Shown in pieces: positions 8,669 to 17,729 of a stretch of DNA of 64,000 bases. The DNA is from Chitinophagaceae bacterium (GTDB lineage Bacteria > Bacteroidota > Bacteroidia > Chitinophagales > UBA10324), in NCBI GenBank assembly GCA_016704325.1, contig JADJAG010000005.1:124001-188000 (forward strand). Reading direction: 5' to 3'. The translations under genes and the position numbers were made by a program. A model generated the notes under the pieces. That model saw nothing but the letters and a program-made list of their open reading frames with translations, was not told where the DNA came from and ran no database searches. Position 1 is the stretch's first letter, and each line of letters begins with the position of its first letter.

Positions 8669-9925
8669 TTATTGCTTCATAAATTTATTTACTTCACTTC
8701 CTTCGTCTGTTTTAAGTCCTATAAAATAAATTCCTGGGGGCAAAATCGAAATATCAATTACCGGATCAGAGGCATTAAGTGGTTCACTCAATAACTGCAC
8801 TCCCATTAGGTTTGTAATTGTGGCGAATGTTTTATTTCCTTGCATAAAATTGAATGAAAGATGCAGTTGATCGATTGCGGGATTGGGATAGAAGGAAAAT
8901 GGAAAATCATTTTGAGCAGTTTCGGTAATAGCTACGACTCCTCCACCATTTTTAGTAACAAACAACCTTCCATTCGATGTAGTGACATAGCAAAATGTAT
9001 CATTCAGACAATGAAGTGATGTAACCCCTCCATTTCCAATATCCGGGAAATCAGTTTTGATGATGGTTTCGCCATGATTAAGCAGTTTGAGAATGATAGG
9101 TGCGTAGGGAATATTCAATGCCATTACATAACAAACAGAATCTGAAGGGCATTCAATTTTCTGAAAATCTGTTTCTTCCCCTTGATCGTAATAATAAGGA
9201 ATACCATTCCAACTGACACCTCCATCGGTTGAATAATAATAGTTGCCAAAAACGAAATGACCATGATTCCAATCGCTGAAATCTATAGGCTGGTCATTTG
9301 TTTCAAAAAGCAATTCAAGATCATCGTTGAAATTCAAATTTTGCCAATTACCTCCGCCATTTGTTGATTCATAAATGTATCCATTAAAGGAATTTGTTTG
9401 CAACATTTTTATAGAATCTTGACCTACAAGATTAAACCACGTAAGAAATCCGCCTGACCCCCAAATTTCTGACCAATTATCACCACCATCAATTGTTTTA
9501 TAAAGGAAGTGTTCAAATGCAACCATACCTGTATCAGGATTGATAAAATTAATGCTTCGTATTGATGAAGACCCTGCAGGAATAGGATTCAATGAAATCC
9601 AAGTATCACCTAAATTCACTGATCTAAGAATTTGATGAGATGGTCCAGATAAGGAAGCAATAGAGTACATGGTACTATCCTCAGTAAAAATAACCTCAAC
9701 AAAATCTATCGAATCAAACTGGAGTTTAGTCCAAAAGTTGCCTCCGTCATGGGTAGTAATAAGTGATTCATTCCCAACAATTACACCATTCAATTCATCA
9801 TAAAAAGTCGCATCTGTAAAGTAAAATGGATAACCGGTTACTACTTCTATCCATTGTGCTGAAACAAATCGACTATGAATCACGAGAAGTACCATAATGA
9901 TACTACTTTGCTTAAGTATATTCAT
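8669..9925 (-). CDS. T9SS cargo protein with Ycf48/BNR-like repeats
   Basis: A 418-residue secreted protein with a signal peptide (about 1-23, ending SRFVSAQ). Repeats of the form TTHDGGNFWTKL, YKTIDGGDNWSEI, YESTNGGGNWQNL and YYSTDGGVSWNGI are the Ycf48/sialidase-like blade motif (DGGxxW), implying a seven-bladed propeller. A type A sorting domain ends the protein (FYPNPAIDQL ... PPGIYFIGL ... KFMKQ). Its ATG overlaps the stop of the 1285-residue gene upstream (ATGA), so translation is probably coupled. The family includes adhesive and assembly-factor proteins; no enzyme motif is visible. Confidence 0.82.
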   Translation of the reverse strand: MNILKQSSIIMVLLVIHSRFVSAQWIEVVTGYPFYFTDATFYDELNGVIVGNESLITTHDGGNFWTKLQFDSIDFVEVIFTEDSTMYSIASLSGPSHQILRSVNLGDTWISLNPIPAGSSSIRSINFINPDTGMVAFEHFLYKTIDGGDNWSEIWGSGGFLTWFNLVGQDSIKMLQTNSFNGYIYESTNGGGNWQNLNFNDDLELLFETNDQPIDFSDWNHGHFVFGNYYYSTDGGVSWNGIPYYYDQGEETDFQKIECPSDSVCYVMALNIPYAPIILKLLNHGETIIKTDFPDIGNGGVTSLHCLNDTFCYVTTSNGRLFVTKNGGGVVAITETAQNDFPFSFYPNPAIDQLHLSFNFMQGNKTFATITNLMGVQLLSEPLNASDPVIDISILPPGIYFIGLKTDEGSEVNKFMKQ

Positions 9926-12900
9926 AGGACAAGAATCTTAGTAAAGTATTTTCCTCTTCCGCACTCAAGTTCAAGAATACATATTCCATGAAATGAATTG
10001 GGAAGTGAAATCAGATTTAATTTTTGAGATATTGTTCCAGAGGTAATTATTCTACCATCCATCGAAAATATTTTATAAATTGATTCCTCATTGATTCCGG
10101 TTTTAGAAGCCAAATAAAAAGTTCCTGAGTTTGGGTTCGGGAAGATTTGAAAAGGCAACTTTTCATCAATGGGTTCAATGGCTACTGGATTAAAGTCGAT
10201 ACCAAATTTACTAATAAAACCACTTGTTGAAAAGTAGGCAGGAATCGGAAATGATTCATCTTGAAAGTATGATAATGGGCTTGGCTGCCAGAGTGGAATA
10301 TCTACAAAATATGCTTGAGTAGCTCCAGTTACATAGTAATAATTACCCGCCAAAAATAATTTCCGAGGAAGATCAATGTCATCGCCTCCAAAGTATGATG
10401 CATAGGTTTTATTCCCGCTATGATCAAAGCCCATGAAAAAAATATCATCGCCCGTGATGAAACTATAGTTTAATTCTAATTCATCATCAAAATAAGCGTT
10501 GTTGTTAGTTTGATAAGGTAAATTGGTTTTATCGGCGGTACCACAGACTAACAATCTATCGGAATTAGCGATAACACCCACCCCTCTATTTGTTCCTTCC
10601 ATCAAACTACCCCACAATCTCTTTCCCTCACTGTTAAATTGAGCAATAAATCCATTCCCATCCGCACAGTTAGTTTCTACATAGTTGCCTGCTGGATATG
10701 TTTGATCAAATGGCAGTGTGGTAGTGCCAGAACCATTAAAATCGTCACCGGTAAGATAAATATTCCCTAACGGGTCCGTAGTTACTCCAAATCCACTCTC
10801 CTGATGCAAGCCACCAAATAGTGTTGACCAAAGTTGACCGCCGATATTGTTAAACTTTGCAATGAAAGCATCTTCAATGTTTGAGGTATTATTTCCCTGA
10901 ACATAATCATTCGGGTAGTTGGGGTTATTAAATGTTGGAAAGGTGGCATTTGTTACATTTATTGTGGTACCAGCAATATAAATACTGTTTGCACCATCAA
11001 TATAAACGTCATTGATCTGTTCACTTGCCTCACCACTTGTTCCACCAAACCGAGTACCCCAATCAAGAGTGCAATCGTCATTAAACCGCAGAATTAACCC
11101 CTCACCCTTAGAGTTATCGTAATAGCAATTGCCAGGATTATTCACTGCGAGTAGTGTGCTACCATTAAAATAATCGTGTTGACCCACAAATACCACCTTT
11201 TGTAATGTACCACCATCATAGTTGTAAGCTCTTGCAGCAGAAAAATGGTCAACTCCCTGAATATAACTACTCCATGAGAAGTCGCTTCCAAATTTGTTCA
11301 GTTTTAGCATGAACCCTTCTGAAACAGGTGAATTATTATTCTCATAGTATTGTTGAGATGTATGTTTAGACACTAGATCAGCACTGTTAGTGCGGAAAGC
11401 TACAAATACTTCTTTGGTGTAAATAGGTGCAATCTGAGTTTGGGCATCCAAATCACTGCCACCATAGTAAGACAACCAGATAGGTATGGCATTTTTGTCG
11501 AAATGAGCTACAAAAACGTCATAACCGGAAGAGTTAAATCCAAGATTGTTCACATCTGTGAATTGAGGAAAAGTCAATGATTGAGCATGCCCTCCCACAT
11601 AGATATCATCGTCAATAGTCGTTTTAATATCTGTGCATTCCTCAAATTCATCTGTCGCAAAATATGTTGACCACCAAATATTACTTGCATCTAATGGCGA
11701 ATTGGGGGACTGCTCCTTGTTAAGCACTATAATAATCGGTTTACTCATATCGTAAGTTCCCAAAGAAAACCCAAATTTGTTATTGCCAAGTGAAGAAAAT
11801 GTTGGCGACCAATTTAGATTGATTATGCTGCCATTAGCCGCAATTTGAAATGCACTTGGCTGATCGTAGGCTATTGTTCCAATAGAAGATGCTATTTCGA
11901 GACTACCATTACCTAAAATGCTAACTGATGATGCTCCTGTGAATTTCAGTTGTATGTCTGATGGTCGACTACCAACATCGCAAATGAAGTACTCTTTCGC
12001 ACCTGCATTATTGCCATACCACATCAAGTCGACATTATTATACAATTCAGGATATAGTAATCGTTGAAAACCTTGGACATTGATTACACCTGTTGAACAA
12101 TGGGGAAGAAAATAATTTCTGTATCCAGCAACTTGTGGAGAAATTTTATAAACTTTTGTGTTTAGGGAATTTTGATAAGACTGATCAATGCGATGCAAGG
12201 CGTCAGAAGTTGAACTCGATATATCACGTTTTGAAAATACGTATGATGTTTTTGAATTCAGAAAGTATAGAGTTGGATGATGATTATCGCAAAAGAACTT
12301 AATTTCCGGATGTAACGCGGCATCTGTACCGACTAATTGCCCTTTATTCTCATAGTATCCAAATCCGGTAGGACAAATCTCATTATCTGGCGGGGTTATA
12401 TAATCAATCATTTCGTATTTAACTGTCAAATAGGAGTACTGTGTACCCGTCCACACTCTGCCTGTCACATACAATAAATTATCCACGCCTACTTTTACGG
12501 CCATTGGGGTATCATCACCATTTCCAATACCTTCGTACCACTCTTCCCATTTTACATTTCCACTTGCGTCATATGCGAGAGTTAAGAAATCCTTGTTTCC
12601 TATATTGTACACATCACCGGTCACCAGAATATCTCCGTAAGGAGCAATGTCGAGTTTTCTTGCTATAGCGGTTTTTGTTTCGTCTGGTGCAGAGTAAAAC
12701 TTCTGCCACTGCAGCGCACCGCTATTGTTGTATTTAATTGTTATGAAATCACTGCCACTATTTGCTTTTTTTGTATATCCAGTCAGATACACGTAGCCAT
12801 CAGCATCCACTCCGATAGAATTAGCCTGATCATCTAATCCTACATTATCCCAGGTTACTGACCACACCGTGTTCAATTCTTCATCAAACTTTACAGTTTT

Positions 12901-13779
12901 TATATCATAGTGCGTACCATTTGTTGCTGCACCGGTCACGTAAATGTTATCGTATAGATCTTTAGCTAAAGCAGTAGGATGATCTAACCCTAAACCGGAA
13001 GAAGAATTACGAGTTACTGTTATTTGCGCTCCTGTAGTTGCATTGTACTTAACTGTAGCAAAGTCCCAATTGCTAAATGAACTCGCACTTCCACCGGTTA
13101 CATACACCCGCGCACTGCTTCCTAGAGTGATAGCTGCCGGAATATCAAGTAGACTCGTATAATCATATCTTGCTTCCCAGATGAAAGTTCCGTTAGATGC
13201 ACTGTACTTGCGCGTGCAATAGTCACTCAAAGATGTTGTTCCGTAGCTTGCACCCACTACATAAAGAGCACCTGCTCCGTCCAATACCATATCAGTTGGA
13301 ACATCGTAGCTACTCCCGGGACCATTGTATTGTTCTTCCCAAATTAAAGTGCCTCCATCGTCATATTTTTGAATGACCCAATCATACCCATTCCCCGAGG
13401 AAGTGATTGAAGTTCCCGCTACATAAATATCGTCCGAAGCGTCAATAGAGACCGCTACCCCGTAGTCCCTGTTGTTGTTGGTGTGATTATACTGAATCTG
13501 CCAAAGTACTGTTCCATCCGTTGCATACTTTGTAATAAGCATATCAGTGTTATTGGTAGTTACCATGGTATTACCAACTACAATTAGATTACCCGATCCG
13601 TCCAAGGCAGAAGAGCTCCAGTCTATGGTGTCAGGTGTCCCAGTCGTGTGTTCCCACAACTTAGACACCAAAGTGGAATTGTTAAACTGAGCATTTGAAG
13701 TAAGAGAATTGGCGAAAGAAATGACCAGTAGCACAAAAGTGCTTACAAATGAAAATGTGTTGATGCTTTTCATAGTCAA
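9922..13779 (-). CDS. large SBBP-repeat T9SS cargo protein
   Basis: A 1285-residue secreted protein. Signal peptide about 1-31. Residues about 35-455 are SBBP beta-propeller repeats (VYVTGxxxxxxxxDFxTxKYN). About 470-690 resemble the DUF7948 module that often precedes such repeats (YYENKGQL ... FLPHCSTGVINVQGFQRLLYPELYNNVDLMWYG). About 690-1190 hold more SBBP repeats (GNIYLTGxD). A type A sorting domain closes it (IFPNPNSGTFYLASKTG). It is the first gene of the minus-strand unit of three cargo proteins. Likely a cell-surface or released structural or adhesive protein; function unproven. Confidence 0.85.
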   Translation of the reverse strand: MTMKSINTFSFVSTFVLLVISFANSLTSNAQFNNSTLVSKLWEHTTGTPDTIDWSSSALDGSGNLIVVGNTMVTTNNTDMLITKYATDGTVLWQIQYNHTNNNRDYGVAVSIDASDDIYVAGTSITSSGNGYDWVIQKYDDGGTLIWEEQYNGPGSSYDVPTDMVLDGAGALYVVGASYGTTSLSDYCTRKYSASNGTFIWEARYDYTSLLDIPAAITLGSSARVYVTGGSASSFSNWDFATVKYNATTGAQITVTRNSSSGLGLDHPTALAKDLYDNIYVTGAATNGTHYDIKTVKFDEELNTVWSVTWDNVGLDDQANSIGVDADGYVYLTGYTKKANSGSDFITIKYNNSGALQWQKFYSAPDETKTAIARKLDIAPYGDILVTGDVYNIGNKDFLTLAYDASGNVKWEEWYEGIGNGDDTPMAVKVGVDNLLYVTGRVWTGTQYSYLTVKYEMIDYITPPDNEICPTGFGYYENKGQLVGTDAALHPEIKFFCDNHHPTLYFLNSKTSYVFSKRDISSSTSDALHRIDQSYQNSLNTKVYKISPQVAGYRNYFLPHCSTGVINVQGFQRLLYPELYNNVDLMWYGNNAGAKEYFICDVGSRPSDIQLKFTGASSVSILGNGSLEIASSIGTIAYDQPSAFQIAANGSIINLNWSPTFSSLGNNKFGFSLGTYDMSKPIIIVLNKEQSPNSPLDASNIWWSTYFATDEFEECTDIKTTIDDDIYVGGHAQSLTFPQFTDVNNLGFNSSGYDVFVAHFDKNAIPIWLSYYGGSDLDAQTQIAPIYTKEVFVAFRTNSADLVSKHTSQQYYENNNSPVSEGFMLKLNKFGSDFSWSSYIQGVDHFSAARAYNYDGGTLQKVVFVGQHDYFNGSTLLAVNNPGNCYYDNSKGEGLILRFNDDCTLDWGTRFGGTSGEASEQINDVYIDGANSIYIAGTTINVTNATFPTFNNPNYPNDYVQGNNTSNIEDAFIAKFNNIGGQLWSTLFGGLHQESGFGVTTDPLGNIYLTGDDFNGSGTTTLPFDQTYPAGNYVETNCADGNGFIAQFNSEGKRLWGSLMEGTNRGVGVIANSDRLLVCGTADKTNLPYQTNNNAYFDDELELNYSFITGDDIFFMGFDHSGNKTYASYFGGDDIDLPRKLFLAGNYYYVTGATQAYFVDIPLWQPSPLSYFQDESFPIPAYFSTSGFISKFGIDFNPVAIEPIDEKLPFQIFPNPNSGTFYLASKTGINEESIYKIFSMDGRIITSGTISQKLNLISLPNSFHGICILELECGRGKYFTKILVL

Positions 13780-13966
13780 TAGGGAAATTAGATTTGTGAG
13801 AAAAAAAAGAAATGCTTGGATTTTATTCCGGTACCCTCATATGAGTAATTCGTTAAAGATAATTATTTTACGACATGGTTGCAATACTCAAAAAGGGTGA
13901 TTTTTGAGGATTCTGAAAAAAAATCAGAACAACTGAAAATTGAAAGTTTTTATAGATATTTAGTCC

Positions 13967-14596
13967 ATGACTTCCCTCGATAAGGTAAGTGGTCTTCTTC
14001 TTTCACTGGCTAATTATCAGCAATTTGACGGTGAGTTCTTTCGTTTAAGACTCGATGAGAATCATATATTTTTAAAGGAAAATCAAATTAAGTTTGATGA
14101 ATGTCACTTTTATTTCAGTACACTGAAAAACCTCAATTGGATAGCGATAACTAGCTTGCAAACAACAAATGCAGGTACGTATGCTGCCGAGTTTTCATTA
14201 ACCTTTGAAGGAATTAAACAAGCACTATTGCTTCAGTCAGAAGGAATCACTTCAAACAATTGCTTTGTGGCTATGTCTTTTCGAAATGAAACAAAGGCGA
14301 TTAGACAGGCTATCAAAAACGCAATTTTTAGCACAGGCTTCAATGCAATACTTATTGATGAATTGCATCACGATAGTGTTCAGCCGATTAATGATGCAAT
14401 TATTACAGCTTTGAAAAAATCCCGATTTTGCTTTGCAGACTTTAACAATCAAGCAAGCGGCGTTTACTACGAGAGCGGCTTTGTAGCGGGTCAGAGTAAA
14501 AAGGTAATTTATTGTTGTCAGCAAGATCATTTTCAAAATTCACATTTTGATACAAATAACTGTAGTCCAAATAAATTTATTTATGGCTATTCCTGA
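13967..14596 (+). CDS. nucleoside deoxyribosyltransferase-like / TIR-like protein, possibly C-truncated
   Basis: A 209-residue protein in two parts. Residues 1-90 look like a small helical or winged-helix module (FSLTFEGIKQALLL). From 99 the sequence reads CFVAMSF, then IRQAIKNAIFSTGFNAILIDE, INDAIITALKKSRFCFADF and GVYYESGFVAGQSKKVIYCC. This is the Rossmann-like fold shared by nucleoside 2-deoxyribosyltransferases and TIR-like proteins; Glu169 sits where the family has its catalytic Glu. Homologues continue beyond HFDTN for some tens of residues, but here the frame ends in an unrelated tail. It is the first gene of an island rich in TIR and nucleotide-binding domains. Confidence 0.65.
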   Translation: MTSLDKVSGLLLSLANYQQFDGEFFRLRLDENHIFLKENQIKFDECHFYFSTLKNLNWIAITSLQTTNAGTYAAEFSLTFEGIKQALLLQSEGITSNNCFVAMSFRNETKAIRQAIKNAIFSTGFNAILIDELHHDSVQPINDAIITALKKSRFCFADFNNQASGVYYESGFVAGQSKKVIYCCQQDHFQNSHFDTNNCSPNKFIYGYS

Positions 14597-14651
14597 AATT
14601 GTGACGGATCATTTCTATTTTCATGATCGGTAAAATTTAAATGGATTATTT

Positions 14652-15497
14652 ATGGAGGAAACTGTAAAAAGAAAAAGCCGGGCGCATGAGGAACCGCGAT
14701 TCAGGCAATACCTAGGAACGGTAATAAGTGGTTTTGTTTTGTTTGGCACAGTAGCCTTTATTGTGATGGGTTTCTGGATCATCAATATTGTAGTAACGCA
14801 CAATCCACCCGGTGAAGATCCAACTGATAAACTGATTAAAGTCCTTCAGACACTATTTACAGCAATCCTGCCGCTTTTCGGAACCTGGATCGGAACGGTG
14901 TTGGCTTTTTATTATACAAAGGAGAACCTGCAGGCAGCCAATGAGAGCATCAGGGACCTGGTAGATAAGGTGACTTCTGCCAAGAAATTGGAATCCATAA
15001 AAGCAAAGGATGTAATGATACCGGTAGAGAAGCTGATCTATCTGGAGTTTAATTCAACCGATGACCCTGCGAAGTTCAGGCTGAAAGAAGATTTTCACGA
15101 TTATGTGGTGAGAGAAAAAATTCAACGGGTAATTCTGTTGAATGAAAACAAGAATGCCCGTTATGTACTGCACAGCAGCCTTATTCAGCGATTTATTACG
15201 CTACAATATTTTAAGCGGGTAGCGAATCAACCTGCAGAGCATGGTGCAGAAAATAGCGAACCGCTGACCGCTGCTACTTTTGCAGATATGCTGCAATCGG
15301 AAGATGAGCAGATCAAAGGTGTGATCAGGGAAGGTATTAATTTCATCAGTTTGGAAGCAACCCTTGCCGTAGCGAAGTCGTTGATGAATAACAAATATTG
15401 CCAGGACGTCTTTATTACAAAAGGCGGACAGTCCAATGAGCCGGTCCTGGGTTGGATCACCAATAAAACCATTGAGGATAACAGCATTGTTGATTGA
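14652..15497 (+). CDS. two-TM protein with divergent CBS-like pair
   Basis: A 281-residue protein. Two membrane helices lie at about 20-48 and 62-88, followed by a helical linker (about 90-115) and a cytosolic region. The region about 117-185 (AKDVMIPVEKLIYLE ... QRVILLNENKNARYVLHSSLIQRFI) and the region about 222-281 (INFISLEATLAVAKSLMNNKYCQDVFIT ... VLGWITNKTIEDN) read like the two halves of a CBS (Bateman) module, which in other proteins binds adenosine nucleotides. No transporter or enzyme domain is present. It stands 44 bases before a TIR-TIR-SLOG gene, so a role as nucleotide-gated membrane effector or sensor is plausible (inference). Confidence 0.6.
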   Translation: MEETVKRKSRAHEEPRFRQYLGTVISGFVLFGTVAFIVMGFWIINIVVTHNPPGEDPTDKLIKVLQTLFTAILPLFGTWIGTVLAFYYTKENLQAANESIRDLVDKVTSAKKLESIKAKDVMIPVEKLIYLEFNSTDDPAKFRLKEDFHDYVVREKIQRVILLNENKNARYVLHSSLIQRFITLQYFKRVANQPAEHGAENSEPLTAATFADMLQSEDEQIKGVIREGINFISLEATLAVAKSLMNNKYCQDVFITKGGQSNEPVLGWITNKTIEDNSIVD

Positions 15498-15541
15498 TAT
15501 TTCTCCTATAGTGCCTTCTGTTTTTTTATCAACTTTCGAAC

Positions 15542-17604
15542 ATGCATCCATTTGTAATATATGTTACCTGGCATCCCTTGTTTGAAGATGGGAAACACTA
15601 TGCAGAACGAATTTATCAAACCTTTAACAGAAATTTTGCTGATCCATTCAGCCGGAGCATAGGCATTCCCGTCTTTTACAGATCCATCAGCAATACCGGA
15701 AGTGAAGAGGAAGTACCTGCTGCTATAGATCCCGATGGCGCTGAACACACCGCAATTGTATTACTGGTAGATGATTGCATGGTCATTCACCGGCAACAAT
15801 GGGCAGACTACCTGCAGCAACTGGTAGCTTTAGATAAGGGAAATCATCAGGTGAGAATCTATCCTGTCGCCATCTCGAAGACTGCATTCAGTGTGAGTGA
15901 TGTGGTGAATGATAAGAATTTTGTAAGGGTATTTGAGAAAGAGACGACGGAACAGAAAGCGCGGTTTTTAACGGTAACCCTTGCTCACGAATTTTGCAGG
16001 CTGATACTTGGTTTTCAGAGAGCAACGGATCCTAAACAAGATTCATTACCAAGACTTAAGCTTTTTCTCAGCCATTCAAAAGCAGATGGAGTGGAGATCA
16101 CCAAACTGTTGAAATACTGGATACAGGAATTCACCGGATTGGAGACCTTTTTTGATGCAACCGATATTTCACCGGGAGAATTGTTTGCCGAAGCGATTGA
16201 CAAAGGAGTGGGCAATTCAAGTTTGCTGGTGGTTCAGACCGATATCTTCAGTAGCCGTGAATGGTGCCGTGCAGAAGTGCTGGAAGCCAAGAGACACAAT
16301 CGCCCGGTGGTGGTAGTGAATGCCCTTGATAAAGGAGAGTCCAGGAGTTTTCCATATATGTGTAATGTTCCGGTTATACGTTGGAAAAATGAGAGTGCTG
16401 CTGATTTTTCATCATTGATTGAACGTATCATTTTAGCGGTGTTGCTCGAAACGCTGCGGCATGCTTACCAGGGCAAACTGATTGAACATCAGTTTAAGAC
16501 GTTTCTGAAACCCGGAACAGATTACAAGTTGCTAAAGAATGCACCGGAATTACTCGACCTGGTAAATACAGAAGAAGCATCAGTCAATTTGAATCGACAC
16601 TTCATTTATCCTGATCCTCCATTGGGTAATGGCGAGCTGCAGATCCTCAGGCGCTGCATGCCGGGTGCGCAATTCAGCACACCCATTCAGCTGATTCGCG
16701 ATGAAGCAAAAAAAAGTGCCTCACGGGATAAGTTTACAATTGGGCTCTCTATTTCGGAATCTGAAAAAATGGAAGTGCGCGGATTGAGTACCGATCACCT
16801 GAAAGATGTAATGGTGGAAGCTGCACGTTACCTGTTGGCTTCAGGCTATTCTCTTGCATATGGTGGCGATATACATTACAGTGCGGGCTTCAATTTTGCC
16901 ATGTTGCTGAAGGAGATGGTGATGACTTACCGTGCCGATTATAAAGGAGAAAACGCCAGGGTTACCAACTATGTGGCCTATCCAATCTTTCATACGATCA
17001 GCACTGCTTTGGAAGCGGAATTAATTGACGTGGTGCGCTTTATCCGTGTTCCCCGCCTGTTGACCTGGCCATAAATAAGAAGGACGACTGGCAACGGATT
17101 TTGAAAGCGGAAACGGTGCACGACCAATACCTTTTTGCCCGGTGCCTTACAGAAATGCGTTTGATTATGAATGAGTCTATTGATGCGCGAATAATCCTTG
17201 GCGGAAAGCAGACCGGGTATAAAGGTCGCTACCCCGGATTGATGGAAGAAGTATTGATAGCGATGACTTCTCATAAGCCGGTATTTATCATTGGTGCATT
17301 CGGAGGTTGTGCGGCGTCTGTTATTCAGGCTCTGCTTGGAGAGACACCGGAAACTTTAACAAAAGAGTATCAATACAAAGTAGCACAATACAAAACGCTT
17401 GCAAACTATTATCAACAACAGGATGCTGGTGCGGTAAATGAAATCAACTACGAGAAGGTGGTTGGATTCTTCAACAGTGCAGGCATAGAAGGACTAAACA
17501 ACGGATTGTCGCCTGATGAAAATAAAATGCTGTTTACCAGTGTTGATGCCGGGCTTGTGATCTCTTTGCTTTTGAAAGGGCTGAGCAGTTGTGTAAACAA
17601 ATGA
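15542..17604 (+). CDS. TIR-TIR-SLOG protein, frameshifted
   Basis: Two abutting frames read as one protein of about 687 residues. Residues 1-115 form a TIR-like domain (FVIYVTWHP ... AIVLLVDDC) with no Glu in the catalytic slot. Residues 171-285 form a canonical TIR (LKLFLSHSKAD ... FFDATDISPGE ... SSREWCRAE), predicted catalytic Glu245, so NAD cleavage is expected from the family. From about 396 a SLOG Rossmann domain (FTIGLSISESE ... LAYGGD) starts. It continues in the next frame from about 17050 with IILGGKQTGYKGRYPGLMEE and VFIIGAFGG. The frame changes near CCCC at 17051-17054; one extra C restores it. TIR-SLOG links occur in bacterial immune signalling. Probable sequence error; true disruption possible. 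Confidence 0.8.
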
Positions 17605-17729
17605 CAGGCTTTTAGGTGTTCGGGAAGCAGCTTGCATAATAAATGTGCTGCCTGGCATTTTTGCCACCGCTCAACAAGCTTGTACTCCTGCTAATTTTGT
17701 ATTTTCATCACAGCAATTAAAATAGATCT

